64,000 nucleotides of DNA. Source: Candidatus Aminicenantota bacterium. Lineage in GTDB: Bacteria > Acidobacteriota > Aminicenantia > Aminicenantales > Aminicenantaceae. A program made the translations under genes and the position numbers. The notes below the pieces were generated by a model, which did not search any database, was not told where the DNA came from, and saw nothing but the letters and a program-made list of their open reading frames with translations. How positions within the stretch are numbered: position 1 is the stretch's first letter; each line of letters opens with the position of its first letter. Positions 28,464 through 38,020 of this stretch are shown here, piece by piece. Location: assembly GCA_020348385.1 (NCBI GenBank), contig CP070750.1:3191554-3255553 (forward strand), in the 5' to 3' direction.

Positions 28464-28479
28464 TTCGGGGACAGGTACC
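28464..28479. repeat. GGGGACAGGTACC half-site (REP-like)
   Basis: TTCGGGGACAGGTACC directly follows the M14 stop. It shares the GGGGAC core with the other intergenic repeats. A weak CGGGG/TCCCG pairing to 28491 may help termination. Confidence 0.5.
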
Positions 28480-28499
28480 GATCTATCCCGAGCTATTCG

Positions 28500-29489
28500 T
28501 TATTTAATAGGGGCGCCGAAAATTTCAGCGCCAGCGGGCCATTCACCTTTGAGGAAGGTGTCGACCGCCGGGTAAAAAACCTCTGGCTGCTCCACAAACG
28601 GTAAGTGCCCGGCCTCCCGAACGAACAAAAGCCTCGCGTTGCGCAGCGAGGACACCCACATCCGCGATCCCTCCAACGGCAGTGAGTCGCTATCCCCATG
28701 GATGGTCAGCACCGGCACATCGAGGCCTTTTACCTCCTCCCGCCAATCCCATTCTTTGAGCTTTCCTAAAATGGAAAGAATCTGCATGTTGACATTGTTC
28801 GGCATCTCGTTTTCGCATTTGCATTTGTCGCTCCTCATCAACCCGATCTTGTCGGGATCATGAAATATCCTTTTCATGTAAATATTCCAAAATTCTGTGC
28901 AATACTTTTCCGGATCGGATTCTGCCAGCCCTTTCTCCTGCAGTTTCTTCAATTGAGCCGCACTTTCTTCGTCCAATGGTGTCGAAGCGGCCTGCACAAA
29001 TAGATCATACGTCGGAGGCATCGGCCCTATTTGCACGACCCGATCCACATGCTCAGGATATAGGTTGGCATAAAGAATGACCATTCCCCCGAGGTATGAC
29101 CAGCCGATCAGCGATACTTTTACTTTCCCGAGATGTTGGCGGAGCGCTTCCAAGTCGGCGATTTCAGAATCCATGCTGATTTTTGTGAAATCGGTCACGG
29201 CACTCGATTTTCCTCTTCCCCTCTGGTCATACAAAATCAAGGTGCGGCTTTCAACTGCGAGCCTTTCGAATTCGTATTCCATATAAATTGCCGCAGGGAT
29301 GACCACGGCCTCCGGGCCGTCCCCGATCGTTTTGTACCGCAGCTCCACACCCTCGTCCACCATCACGTATCCCTCGCTCACCACGGGGCCTGTTTTTTCC
29401 TCTGTCTCTGCCGCCGCCTCTTCTTTCCCTTTGCAGCCAAAGGCCAACACCAAAGTGCATATCGATAAACACACACAAAATGTTTTCAT
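28500..29489 (-). CDS. Alpha/beta hydrolase lipoprotein
   Basis: The 329-residue protein begins with a lipoprotein signal (MKTFCVCLSICTLVLAFGCKG). The hydrolase core has D-Q-R-G-R-G-K-S-S, the nucleophile elbow G-W-S-Y-L-G-G, a late P-V-L-T-I-H-G-D-S-D (acid) and A-G-H-L-P-F-V-E (histidine). This resembles proline-iminopeptidase or general esterase members; the substrate cannot be told. ATG 29489 has GGAGG five bases upstream; another ATG four codons earlier is less likely. It is convergent with the M14 pair. Confidence 0.85.
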   Translation of the reverse strand: MKTFCVCLSICTLVLAFGCKGKEEAAAETEEKTGPVVSEGYVMVDEGVELRYKTIGDGPEAVVIPAAIYMEYEFERLAVESRTLILYDQRGRGKSSAVTDFTKISMDSEIADLEALRQHLGKVKVSLIGWSYLGGMVILYANLYPEHVDRVVQIGPMPPTYDLFVQAASTPLDEESAAQLKKLQEKGLAESDPEKYCTEFWNIYMKRIFHDPDKIGLMRSDKCKCENEMPNNVNMQILSILGKLKEWDWREEVKGLDVPVLTIHGDSDSLPLEGSRMWVSSLRNARLLFVREAGHLPFVEQPEVFYPAVDTFLKGEWPAGAEIFGAPIK

Positions 29490-29744
29490 CCCGACCTCCA
29501 TTTCTTCTACAGATACCTGACTCGGAGCTCATTGTCAATAAATCCATTACTCAAATCCTACAAGGTAAGATTCGATTTGAGGATTCCCCAAAATTGCCCA
29601 GGAAATTTGACTTTTTTGGCTCTCTGATATAATTTTTGGGTTGTTCTTGGGGAATTAAGCGATGCGAGGAACTCAGGCACCTGTTTTTTTCTTTGCAACA
29701 GCCCCCAAGGGATGAAGCCAAGTTTGCCGATGATTACATAGAGA

Positions 29745-31259
29745 ATGAAAAGAATCAATCTCTCGGTTGTCCTGCTTGTGTGGATTGTTTTCCCCTTCCT
29801 CCTGATATTATCGTCCCCAGTCTTCGCCTTCGATTGCGACTCCTGTATGCGCAAGGTTTTGGTACGATCTTTCTCTGAAAATGACCCAAATTTCAACACC
29901 TCAGTCTTCCTTCAACATTTTGGATCGCATTTCCGGTCTCCCTGTGTCCTGCTGGGAGAGAATCTCTCCCAGCCAGAATATGTCCTCGCCGCAACATTCA
30001 TCAAGGATGTGAGCAACAATTTGGTCCATCTGGGAATCACATTGGGATTTGTAGGAGGCAAAGTCGAGAATCCCTCTAGACAAAGGGAATGGTGGACACA
30101 GACCTATTATTATTATTTCGGAGATATGATCCGTATCATGAGTGTTAGTACCGAAGGTGATTCACTGAGCGATCTCATCCCACTCATGGTTAAGAAAATA
30201 GGAGAATACGAGCCGATCGAACAGACAATGCGGCGCTATGAACAAATTCCTATGAGCGCTGAGGTTGAACATGACCTTGACTGTGAAGCCAGAAGCAACC
30301 AATTCGATTTGCACAGCTTGGATAGCGGTTATCCAGGATATGGATTCCGTTCCAGTCACGATGTCCGGCTTGTGGTTTACTCAGAGAACGGTCATATCGA
30401 AAAAGGAGTACCGCTTGAGGAAGATGATAAGTATAGAGTTATAGAATTATCCCCTCCATTGAATTCCCTCAGTAAAATCAATTTTTTATATCATGCTCCC
30501 GAAGGGGAAGATAAGTCAGATACCATCATTTTCTATAATTCTTGCGATATTCTGCACGAAGATGTGCTTCCTCTATCCCGAACAAAAAAAAATAAGGAGA
30601 TTTCAAGGATCGAAATCCGCTGTGTTTGGGAAGGGACGATCGAATCCTGGTTTAGATTAAGTTCAGTTGGAGATCAATCCCTTATAACTGCTATGATGCC
30701 CAAGAGCAAATACCAGGGAACGACCAACTGGAAACTGGATGTTGTGTTCAAACTGGACAGAGGAAATGAAAGGGTCAAAATTTATGAACTGGAATCTGCA
30801 AGGTTTGATTTTTTGGATCAACTGGAAGCAGAAATTGTGATGCAGAAGCCAGAGAGGAAATTACAGCTAACAGGAAAGGATGAGGCCGAAGCCAGCGGCA
30901 GGAAATTGTCTGCCTCTGAGTGCGATCTTGAGCTCATCATCGATCTGAAGAAAAAAACTTATAAAATAGAGGGAGTTCTCCATGTGGAGAATATAAAGGT
31001 AACAGCTGATGGGCGATTAATAGTAGATTTCGGCCCCATTCAGCATGACCAAACAGATAAAGACGAAGGAGCGACGGAATACACAGAAGAAATCCTTATC
31101 GAAAGAAAATTTTCTGAAGAGATTCCGGAGAAGTTAGAAGGAAGCATAGATGAATGGAAAGAGCTCCCCCCGGATTTTGTGGAGTTTACCGAAGCATTAG
31201 CCGGAAAAGCCCTCGGGAAAATACGGTGGAAACTGGAATGGAAAGGCAAACAAAAATAA
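29745..31259 (+). CDS. Exported protein of unknown function (504 aa)
   Basis: I do not recognise this family. It has a signal peptide (MKRINLSVVLLVWIVFPFLLILSSPVFA) followed by D-C-D-S-C. An N-terminal region up to about 180 could be a small alpha/beta domain (V-L-L-G-E-N-L-S-Q-P-E-Y-V-L-A). The middle is beta-rich, with a DUF4384-like stretch V-V-Y-S-E-N-G-H-I-E-K-G-V. The C-terminal third is strongly charged and beta-rich, with no membrane helix. The weak ribosome site leaves the start less certain. It lies 30 bases upstream of the DUF4412-like gene and may share its transcript. Confidence 0.6.
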   Translation: MKRINLSVVLLVWIVFPFLLILSSPVFAFDCDSCMRKVLVRSFSENDPNFNTSVFLQHFGSHFRSPCVLLGENLSQPEYVLAATFIKDVSNNLVHLGITLGFVGGKVENPSRQREWWTQTYYYYFGDMIRIMSVSTEGDSLSDLIPLMVKKIGEYEPIEQTMRRYEQIPMSAEVEHDLDCEARSNQFDLHSLDSGYPGYGFRSSHDVRLVVYSENGHIEKGVPLEEDDKYRVIELSPPLNSLSKINFLYHAPEGEDKSDTIIFYNSCDILHEDVLPLSRTKKNKEISRIEIRCVWEGTIESWFRLSSVGDQSLITAMMPKSKYQGTTNWKLDVVFKLDRGNERVKIYELESARFDFLDQLEAEIVMQKPERKLQLTGKDEAEASGRKLSASECDLELIIDLKKKTYKIEGVLHVENIKVTADGRLIVDFGPIQHDQTDKDEGATEYTEEILIERKFSEEIPEKLEGSIDEWKELPPDFVEFTEALAGKALGKIRWKLEWKGKQK

Positions 31260-31289
31260 ATTAAAATCAAAAAAAGGAGGAATGAACAT

Positions 31290-32054
31290 ATGAGAATTAA
31301 AAAATGTCTGAGGGCTTTGGGATTGGTTTTTATTCTAGCGTGTGTGATCGTGCCCCTTTCAATCCAGGCCGATGTTTACATCAAGCAGAAAAATCACACG
31401 GACGGTTTTTCGATGATGGGACAGAGCCAACCGGCCCAGGACGATTTGTTCGTAACCTGGATGGCTAAAGACAAGGCCCGGATGGACCACGGTGAGGACT
31501 CAACCATCATCATCTGGATGGATAAAAAAGTGATGTACATGATCGATCATGCGGAGATGAGATACACAGAAATGCCCATCGACAGCAAAGGCGATATTTT
31601 CTCCAGTGCCATTTCTGCTTCTGACCTTTCGGACGAAGAACAGGCCCAGGCCAAAAAAATGATGGAAGGATTCGCCAAAATGATGAAGCCCAAGGTCTCC
31701 GTTAAGGAAACAGGGGAGACACAAAAAATCAAGAACTGGGATTGCAAAAAATACATCATGACGATGAGCATGATGGGAACGACAACCAAATACGAAACCT
31801 GGGCGACAGAAGACATAAAAATCGACTATGAGCTGTACCGCAATCTCACCTTTTCCGTAATGGGGCAGACACCGGGGATCGAGGATATGGTGAAGGAGAT
31901 GGAAAAAATCAAAGGAATCGTTGTGTTGTCGACTGGAACCATGTCCATGATGGGGACAGATGTCAAATCCAGCCAGGAGCTTCTTGAGGTCTCTGATAAA
32001 GCGGCCCCCGGCGGAACATACGAAGTCCCGGAAGGATACAAAAAAGAGAATTAG
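31290..32054 (+). CDS. DUF4412-like exported protein
   Basis: The 254-residue protein has a signal peptide (ALGLVFILACVIVPLSIQA) and then D-V-Y-I-K-Q-K-N-H-T-D-G-F. Its sequence is methionine-rich, with W-M-D-K-K-V-M-Y-M-I-D-H and two copies of S-M-M-G-T. This matches the DUF4412 pattern, a LolA-like beta fold that reports on lipoprotein or membrane-linked roles, but function is not established. AAGGAGG lies ideally before the ATG. Confidence 0.7.
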   Translation: MRIKKCLRALGLVFILACVIVPLSIQADVYIKQKNHTDGFSMMGQSQPAQDDLFVTWMAKDKARMDHGEDSTIIIWMDKKVMYMIDHAEMRYTEMPIDSKGDIFSSAISASDLSDEEQAQAKKMMEGFAKMMKPKVSVKETGETQKIKNWDCKKYIMTMSMMGTTTKYETWATEDIKIDYELYRNLTFSVMGQTPGIEDMVKEMEKIKGIVVLSTGTMSMMGTDVKSSQELLEVSDKAAPGGTYEVPEGYKKEN

Positions 32055-32066
32055 TGGCGTTATGCT

Positions 32067-32615
32067 TTAGTTCTCGGTTTCCTCTTTTTCTTCCTTGATA
32101 GGGGTGTTGCTCCAGGATTGATGGTAGTGCAGCATTTTCCAGCCGTCATCTTTCTTTAGATAAACGACCGAGGTAGTATAAGGATAGTCTGGCCCCGTTT
32201 CGCCTTCTAGATTTGTTATGGAATATTTGCCTTCAAAGGTGTAAACAGCGACGGTATCTGAAATTACAGAAACGAAGTCTTTTAGGACCATCATGTTTGT
32301 GGAAGTGCGATTCTCCAACATGGGGTTAAAAACAGCTTCCATGGCGCTTCTGTTGGGAAGAATCCTGATCCCATGAACAAATATTCCTGGATTACCCATC
32401 CAGGACACTTCGTTATCCTCTACGAAAAATTTGGAATACCAATCGGGATTGTTCTTCCAGTCATAATCGAGGTAATCCTGGTAGGCTTGTTTGATCGTGT
32501 CAGCAATCTCGTGGCGCTGTGCATCTGTCATTTCTACGGGTTCGGCCTCTTCAGCCGGTTGGCAGGCAACGATCAGGATGACCAAGCAGAAAAGCACAAA
32601 AAGTCGTTTACACAT
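32067..32615 (-). CDS. SnoaL/NTF2-like lipoprotein
   Basis: The 182-residue protein has a lipobox L-I-V-A-C and then an NTF2-like (DUF4440/SnoaL) domain: a helix with I-A-D-T-I-K-Q-A-Y-Q-D-Y, a curved beta-sheet, and the typical end D-D-G-W-K-M-L-H-Y-H-Q-S-W. Members bind small ligands or act as isomerase-like enzymes; no catalytic assignment is possible. GAGGAGG precedes the ATG. It converges with the DUF4412-like gene, 12 bases apart. Confidence 0.82.
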   Translation of the reverse strand: MCKRLFVLFCLVILIVACQPAEEAEPVEMTDAQRHEIADTIKQAYQDYLDYDWKNNPDWYSKFFVEDNEVSWMGNPGIFVHGIRILPNRSAMEAVFNPMLENRTSTNMMVLKDFVSVISDTVAVYTFEGKYSITNLEGETGPDYPYTTSVVYLKKDDGWKMLHYHQSWSNTPIKEEKEETEN

Positions 32616-32944
32616 AAAAATCCTCCTCTTAATCCATGAATTTATCCCTAAACAGGGATGATTTAATCAAAGTTGTCACACCATGTCAACTTCAAAATGT
32701 TTCTTACTGCTTTATAATATAAAGCAGCAAGCGGCAACCCTGTAACATTATATTGAGATGGAATGCCTATTATAAACGTTACATAGAGTAGACACAGTAA
32801 ACTCTTGATGAGCTGCGTCTCGAGGTGGGGCTTGGCCCGAGTTTATCCAGGACTTAACGTATTACCACTAAAATTCCTTGCCCCAGGATTTTGGTCGCTG
32901 TCCCCAATTAGCTGAAAAAAAGGAAGATGTGAAATAGAATATAT
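32616..32944. other. Non-coding stretch with REP-like half-site
   Basis: No gene is seen here. Bases 32893-32909 read AATTGGGGACAGCGACC on the minus strand, a GGGGAC-core half-site. Around 32820-32846 CTCG...CGAG encloses GGGCTTGGCCC, which could fold. No tRNA or riboswitch pattern was recognised. Confidence 0.5.
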
Positions 32945-33808
32945 TCAAGCCAAATACAGATTTTTTAACAAAACCGCGTCGTGTTCCTGGATCGGGCTTT
33001 CGCAGATCACCATGCCTTCAACCCCCGCATCCTTCAGCGCCTGCACCCACTCGTCATAACGAAAATCCGACTCGTTCAGCATCAGATGTTTTAACTCGCC
33101 CCTGTCGCTGTATTCAGCCCCCGACACATGGATGTGCATGTTTTTGAGCGCCTTCTTCCCCAGTTTCCGCCCGATCTTCCTCAATATCCTATCAAACTCC
33201 CTGTAACTGTTGGCCTTACCTCGCCCTTCCCTTGCATGGATATGCGAAAAATCCACGCACGGCTCGAGCCCATCCACCTCCCGGCATAACCGCAAAATCT
33301 CCTCCAGCGAACCAAACTGCCTCCGCTTACCCATGGTCTCGGGCCTCAGCACAACCCCACTTCTCTCCGCCCTCAATACAGACACAACCTCCCGGGCCCC
33401 CCTCTTTATATTCTGGAACGTCGTCTCCTCGTCATCTTTCCCATAATATCCGGCATGAAACACCACACTCTCTGCCCCGCACTTCTTTGCCGTCCTCGCC
33501 GACGCAATCAACCTTTCCATGCTGGCCAGCCTCTTTCCTTCCTCGTCCGCATTCAGGTTCACATAATAGGGGGCGTGCACGCTCAGCCTCACCCCTATCT
33601 CCTCGGCTTTCTCCCCGATCTTCTCTGCCGTCTCCGCCCCCATCTTCACTCCCTTGACAAACTCCACCTCCATGCAGTCCAAATCCAGTTCCACAATTCT
33701 CTTGATCCCGGCTAAACTGGATGTCCCCCCCGTCGACTTGGGAACTCCCGCTGTCCCGAACAGCAGGCCCCCCTTCTTATCAGAAGCACTCCACATCGGC
33801 CTTTCCAT
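32945..33808 (-). CDS. Endonuclease IV-like TIM-barrel protein
   Basis: The protein has up to 287 residues. The core begins L-L-F-G-T-A-G-V-P-K-S-T and continues with V-H-A-P-Y-Y-V-N-L, V-V-F-H-A-G-Y-Y-G, L-R-P-E-T-M-G-K, C-V-D-F-S-H-I-H-A-R and M-H-I-H-V-S-G, the ordered metal ligands of the AP endonuclease family 2 barrel. It most likely cleaves abasic DNA; an isomerase role is less likely given these motifs. The start is unsettled: ATG 33808 and 33796 both lie inside the end of thiC, and the conserved core starts about 15 residues in. Confidence 0.82.
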   Translation of the reverse strand: MERPMWSASDKKGGLLFGTAGVPKSTGGTSSLAGIKRIVELDLDCMEVEFVKGVKMGAETAEKIGEKAEEIGVRLSVHAPYYVNLNADEEGKRLASMERLIASARTAKKCGAESVVFHAGYYGKDDEETTFQNIKRGAREVVSVLRAERSGVVLRPETMGKRRQFGSLEEILRLCREVDGLEPCVDFSHIHAREGRGKANSYREFDRILRKIGRKLGKKALKNMHIHVSGAEYSDRGELKHLMLNESDFRYDEWVQALKDAGVEGMVICESPIQEHDAVLLKNLYLA

Positions 33809-35087
33809 CGGAATTCAAAAATTCGCTGACTATGCGCATCGCACAAAAGTCACCGCACATGGAACAGGCCTCTGATTTGGTCCTCCTTTCCTTCCTCACA
33901 CCCTCGAATTTATGCGGATCGAGCACAAGCCTCTTCTGCTCGTCCCAATCCAACTTCTTTCTTGCCTCAGACAGTTTAAGATCCCTCTCTCTCGCACCCT
34001 TAACACCCTTCACGATATCCGCTGCATGGGCTGCAATCTTGCTCGCTATCAACCCCTCCTTCACATCATCAGGCCCAGGCAGCCCCAGGTGCTCACTGGG
34101 TGTCACGTAACACAAAAAGTCCGCCCCGGCAGCCGCTGCGATCGCTCCCCCGATAGCCGACACGATATGGTCGTACCCGGGAGCGATATCGGTCACCAAC
34201 GGCCCCAACACATAAAAAGGCGCTCCTTTGCACAAACTTTTCTGGATCTTGATGTTCATTTCCACCTGGTCCAGCGGAATATGCCCTGGCCCTTCGACCA
34301 TCACCTGCACACCCGCATCCCATGCCCGCTGCACCAACTCTCCCAGCGTTATCAATTCCTCGATCTGCGGCCGGTCGGTCGCATCCGCTATTGCCCCAGG
34401 CCTCAACCCATCTCCCAAACTTAAAGTCACATCGTACTTGCCTGCGATCTCCAGCAGACGGTCATAATTTTCGTAAAGCGGGTTTTCCTTCCCATTGTGC
34501 AGGATCAATGCCAGATGAAAAGCCCCTCCCCGTGACACCACATCCGCCACTCTTCCCTGGTTCTTCAGCCGCTCTATGGCCTTGCACGTCAGCCCCGCAT
34601 GCACGGTCATGAAATCCACACCTTCCTTAGCCTGCCCCTCGATCACGTCGAAAAGGTCGTGCTCTGTCATCTCCACGATAGATCCTTTTTCCTCGATCGT
34701 CCGTATGGCCGCTTCATAGATCGGAACAGTCCCCAGCGGAATCCGCGCCTTGTCCAGGATTGTCCGCCGGATCTGCCGAATATCTCCGCCCGTACTCAGG
34801 TCCATCAGTGTATCGGTCTCGTACTTGAGCGAAACATCCACCTTTTCCAGCTCGTCTTTCACGCCGGGGAAATCCGAAGACGTTCCGATGTTCACGTTCA
34901 CTTTGGTCCTGAGGCCTTGGCCTATTCCTATGGCATGGATAAGGGAGTGGGTGGGATTGACGGGGATCACCACCTTCCCTTCTGCCACTAGCCCCATCAA
35001 AGATTCTGGAGATACACGTTCCTCCTCAGCGACGGCCTTTACGGCCTCTGTCAGATTTCCTTTTCGCGCCTCTTCTATCTGAGTCAT
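33780..35087 (-). CDS. thiC: Phosphomethylpyrimidine synthase ThiC
   Basis: The 435-residue protein is a radical-SAM enzyme that turns aminoimidazole ribotide into hydroxymethylpyrimidine phosphate for thiamine synthesis. The C-terminal cluster motif C-S-M-C-G-D-F-C binds the 4Fe-4S cluster. Other family motifs are N-I-G-T-S-S-D, D-L-S-T-G-G-D-I-R, S-R-G-G-A-F, S-L-G-D-G-L-R-P-G and E-G-P-G-H-I-P-L. Length fits the shorter bacterial/archaeal type. AAGGA lies eight bases before the ATG. I looked for a TPP riboswitch upstream and found none. It overlaps the endonuclease IV-like gene by up to 29 bases. Confidence 0.95.
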   Translation of the reverse strand: MTQIEEARKGNLTEAVKAVAEEERVSPESLMGLVAEGKVVIPVNPTHSLIHAIGIGQGLRTKVNVNIGTSSDFPGVKDELEKVDVSLKYETDTLMDLSTGGDIRQIRRTILDKARIPLGTVPIYEAAIRTIEEKGSIVEMTEHDLFDVIEGQAKEGVDFMTVHAGLTCKAIERLKNQGRVADVVSRGGAFHLALILHNGKENPLYENYDRLLEIAGKYDVTLSLGDGLRPGAIADATDRPQIEELITLGELVQRAWDAGVQVMVEGPGHIPLDQVEMNIKIQKSLCKGAPFYVLGPLVTDIAPGYDHIVSAIGGAIAAAAGADFLCYVTPSEHLGLPGPDDVKEGLIASKIAAHAADIVKGVKGARERDLKLSEARKKLDWDEQKRLVLDPHKFEGVRKERRTKSEACSMCGDFCAMRIVSEFLNSDGKADVECF

Positions 35088-35170
35088 GATGTAGTCCTTG
35101 AAAGAACAATAATTTTACTCCTATCTCTTGATTATTACAACCAGGAGCATCAAATCAGAATTAGGAACCA

Positions 35171-35204
35171 TAAATTGGGGACAGGATATCTTTTCACCAA
35201 TTTA
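35171..35204. repeat. REP-like hairpin TAAATTGGGGACAGG...CCAATTTA
   Basis: TAAATTGG (35171-35178) pairs with CCAATTTA (35197-35204) around a loop containing GGACAGGATATCTTTTCA. It shares the GGGGAC core, and GGATATCTTTTCACC is nearly identical to the arm of the 6301-6383 repeat. It lies between the divergent thiC and TPR genes. Confidence 0.7.
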
Positions 35205-35224
35205 GAGGTATAAAAATCTCCCCC

Positions 35225-35253
35225 TTTACAATTGCCGAATAACCGTGTATAAA
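35225..35253 (+). promoter_or_regulatory. Predicted sigma-70 promoter for the TPR gene
   Basis: TTTACA (35225-35230) and TATAAA (35248-35253) are separated by exactly 17 bases. Transcription would start near 35260, about 25 bases before the ATG at 35285. Confidence 0.5.
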
Positions 35254-35284
35254 TAAAACAAATATCTTTGTTTTGGGCCCAGGT

Positions 35285-36235
35285 ATGAGAAAAGGAATTA
35301 CATCTCTTTCGAAAATTTGCCTTTTCATGTTTATCTGTTTTGTTTTTTCCGGGAGCAATCCCATCCATTCCCAGGAAATCGATTCCTTCTACCTCAATCT
35401 CCTCCAGAGGGGCGAAAACTCATTCCTTGCCGGAAATTACGGAGATGCCATCCACCAACTCAAAACCAGCCTCTTCGGACTCTACCCAGACAAAAAACTC
35501 CGGGCTAAAGCCCTCATGTATCTGAGTCTTTGTCATTATTACATAAAAGAAACGGCCCAAAGCAAGGAATACATGTCACAGGCCGTCGGCCTCCTTGAGG
35601 AGGATGGACTTGGGGGATTGAGCCTGACAGAAAGGATCAGAGGAGAGGTCAGCGGACTGGTGGCCCATTTTGATCTTAATGGATTAATGCCTGAAGAGCC
35701 CGTGCCCCCGATCGCTGAAAAAACCGAACCAGATACACACTCACAAGATAATCCCAATGAAGAGAGCGAATCCGTCAATTCGACCGAAGAGCTGGAAAAG
35801 TTGATTGAACGAAATCCTGGAAACAGCGGGCGATATTACCGTCTCTACGATCTATACATGGACATGGGGAACAGAAGCAAAGCCCGCAAAACTCTCCAAA
35901 AACTCGTCAAAGCGCATCCCAATGAGGTTTATGGGATGTTCCTTTTGGGATGGATGAGTTTCCGTGAAAAAAAATACAAGGATGCCGAGAGCCATTTCAG
36001 GCAAGCTCTCAAGCCTCGGCCGAATATCACCATTAACTATGAGCTTTTAGAGGAACTTAAGACATACCACATCATCAGCGTGTATCAAATGGGAGATAGG
36101 AAGAGGGCATTGGATATGATGTCTGTTGCGGTGCATATGTACACGGAAACTAAAATCAGAGCGCTATCCTTATCAGAAACCGAAAAAGACCTCCTCCGCA
36201 AGATCATCCGCGAATACATGAAACGCAGTATCTAA
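35285..36235 (+). CDS. Exported TPR protein
   Basis: The 316-residue protein has a signal peptide (MRKGITSLSKICLFMFICFVFS) followed by H-S-Q-E-I-D-S-F-Y-L-N-L-L-Q-R-G-E. TPR helices occupy about 30-130 and 180-310, linked by an acidic, proline-containing segment. It is a close architectural relative of the first part of the protein encoded at 36429-37769 (shared I-D-x-F-Y-L, A-K-A-x-x-Y-L-x-L). It lacks the TonB-type C-terminus of that paralogue. The role is probably protein-protein interaction in the periplasm. Confidence 0.8.
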   Translation: MRKGITSLSKICLFMFICFVFSGSNPIHSQEIDSFYLNLLQRGENSFLAGNYGDAIHQLKTSLFGLYPDKKLRAKALMYLSLCHYYIKETAQSKEYMSQAVGLLEEDGLGGLSLTERIRGEVSGLVAHFDLNGLMPEEPVPPIAEKTEPDTHSQDNPNEESESVNSTEELEKLIERNPGNSGRYYRLYDLYMDMGNRSKARKTLQKLVKAHPNEVYGMFLLGWMSFREKKYKDAESHFRQALKPRPNITINYELLEELKTYHIISVYQMGDRKRALDMMSVAVHMYTETKIRALSLSETEKDLLRKIIREYMKRSI

Positions 36236-36428
36236 TATAGGTAGAAATTTTATTTCTTGTTTCTTGCAGTTTTCAAAAATAGAAGTCTCCAACCATCACA
36301 AGGGACGCGTTTCGGACAGATGGAGCTGTTTCATAGGAAGGTTGCTGAACACCATTTCCTCAGATATGATATTGGCCTTAGATACGGTTCTTATGAATTC
36401 ATTGACGGCGACAGCGGCTGTGGTTTCG

Positions 36429-37769
36429 CTACCTTGCCTTGAACGTTATTGTAATTGGCTTCCAGGTCTTGACCTTGAGGCCATCTTTAATGGCCGGCGA
36501 GTATTTCCATTGCATCACTGCATTCACAGTGGCGTTGTTGAATCCACCTACCAATCCTTGGATGATCACAACTTCCACAATATCACCATTCTCTGAAATC
36601 AATGCATTTACCGTAACCTGCCCTTCGATTCCAAGGGCTTTTGCTGATGGGGGATATTTGGGATCCACCTTTTTTTCTAGAATCGGCAGAAAATCCACCT
36701 CATTAAGCGGGATCAAATCACCGACTTCTAGCTCCCCGCTTAATTCAGAACTTGTCCTTGAAGGGTCATTGGATTGGGTTCCTCCCTCCCTGGATGTTTG
36801 TCCAGCTCCAGAACCGATGAGTCCCTGGTCTCTCAATTTCACAATTTCAGACCGTGTCGCCTCGTTTTGTGCGATCCCCATAAAAATGCTCCGGTCCTGT
36901 TCGTTCAAATCGAGAAAACGGATGTTTTCCTCGCTCATTTGATCGGACCTTAGAGCAAACATCCTGGTTGAAGCTTTTCTGTCCCCCTGGAGATGAAGGG
37001 CCAAAATCTGGTAGGCTATCGCCTCTAAAACCGCCTGTTTCTCAATAGCAACTATTTTTTGCAGCTCGAAAACCCTGCTAAAACTCTTTTCTGCCTCCTT
37101 GAATTTTCTCTGCTCATATTGGATTCTCCCCAGCAAATAATAGCCTTTGGCCTCGCTGGGATTCCTCCTGATGAGACTTTCGAGTACATTTTTTGCAGCG
37201 CGTGTATCGTTTTTCTCCTGGTGATATTCATATAACTCGTAGTAGGGGCCGGTGTCTTGAGGATTCAATTTTATCCGCTGTTCAAGGTTTCTAGCGATGT
37301 CTGTTTCTCTAGGATTTATTATTCGACTTTGAGGGAATGGTTTTGGTCTATTTTGTGGTGCTGCCGGCTGTTTTGCTGAAGGTCCAAGCAGGTTAAATTT
37401 AGCCATTACATTATTGAGATACTGCCACATAGATTCGTCTGAGATAAGATTCCTGAGCTCTTCCATATCCACAAGGTTTTTGGCTTCGCTCAGGTATTCT
37501 TCAGCCTTTTGGTTGTTCTTCAGGATGTGATGGCTCAGGCCCAAATACAAACAAGCTTTGGCTCTGGCTTCCTTGTTTCCACCCAGTCCAAAAAGAGCAA
37601 TTTCCAGCTCTTCAACTGCCTTCTCAATATTTCCAGCCTGGAATGCCTGTTCTCCTTTCTCCAATCTCTTCAGATAAAAAGGATCGATTTTTTGACTGGG
37701 TTCATGAGGCAACAGTAAGTTGCCCCCGAGAATGATGAGTCCCAGGAAAACAATCAAAAACTTTTTCAT
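36429..37769 (-). CDS. TPR protein with TonB C-terminal domain
   Basis: The 446-residue protein has an N-terminal signal or anchor (MKKFLIVFLGLIILGGNLLL), TPR helices from about 25 to 280, a low-complexity linker and a TonB C-terminal domain from about 365: P-K-Y-P-P-S-A-K-A-L-G-I-E-G-Q-V, then A-V-M-Q-W-K-Y-S-P-A and F-K-A-R at the end. TonB domains contact outer-membrane receptors. Replacement of the usual proline-rich spacer by TPRs suggests a coupling protein with other partners; this is inference. It is convergent with its paralogue at 35285. Confidence 0.85.
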   Translation of the reverse strand: MKKFLIVFLGLIILGGNLLLPHEPSQKIDPFYLKRLEKGEQAFQAGNIEKAVEELEIALFGLGGNKEARAKACLYLGLSHHILKNNQKAEEYLSEAKNLVDMEELRNLISDESMWQYLNNVMAKFNLLGPSAKQPAAPQNRPKPFPQSRIINPRETDIARNLEQRIKLNPQDTGPYYELYEYHQEKNDTRAAKNVLESLIRRNPSEAKGYYLLGRIQYEQRKFKEAEKSFSRVFELQKIVAIEKQAVLEAIAYQILALHLQGDRKASTRMFALRSDQMSEENIRFLDLNEQDRSIFMGIAQNEATRSEIVKLRDQGLIGSGAGQTSREGGTQSNDPSRTSSELSGELEVGDLIPLNEVDFLPILEKKVDPKYPPSAKALGIEGQVTVNALISENGDIVEVVIIQGLVGGFNNATVNAVMQWKYSPAIKDGLKVKTWKPITITFKAR

Positions 37770-38020
37770 GGTAGTAGGAGAAATTTGCTGTTTCCCTTAG
37801 CAGCTTTTTTCCTTTTCTTTGCTTGCCTTGTGCAATTCCTCCAAGCATTTTAACCTTACCAAAAAAACAAACTTTCCACAAGCTCGTTCTCATTTTTTCT
37901 TGAAAAATATTCCGTTTTTATGATAAATAAAGAAGCCGGGAGAAAATGTTGGCTCCTCAAATCAGTTGAGAGAACTGAGCCCTGGGCGTTTCAAACCGCT
38001 GATCGTAAGATGATCCAAAA

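Noticed and set aside
32616..32944. tRNA or small RNA gene in the gap
   Set aside because: The GGGC/GCCC pairing does not extend to a cloverleaf and no T-loop sequence is present.
35088..35284. TPP riboswitch upstream of thiC
   Set aside because: No CTGAGA or other thi-box sequence was found on the minus strand; only a REP-like hairpin and a promoter for the opposite gene.
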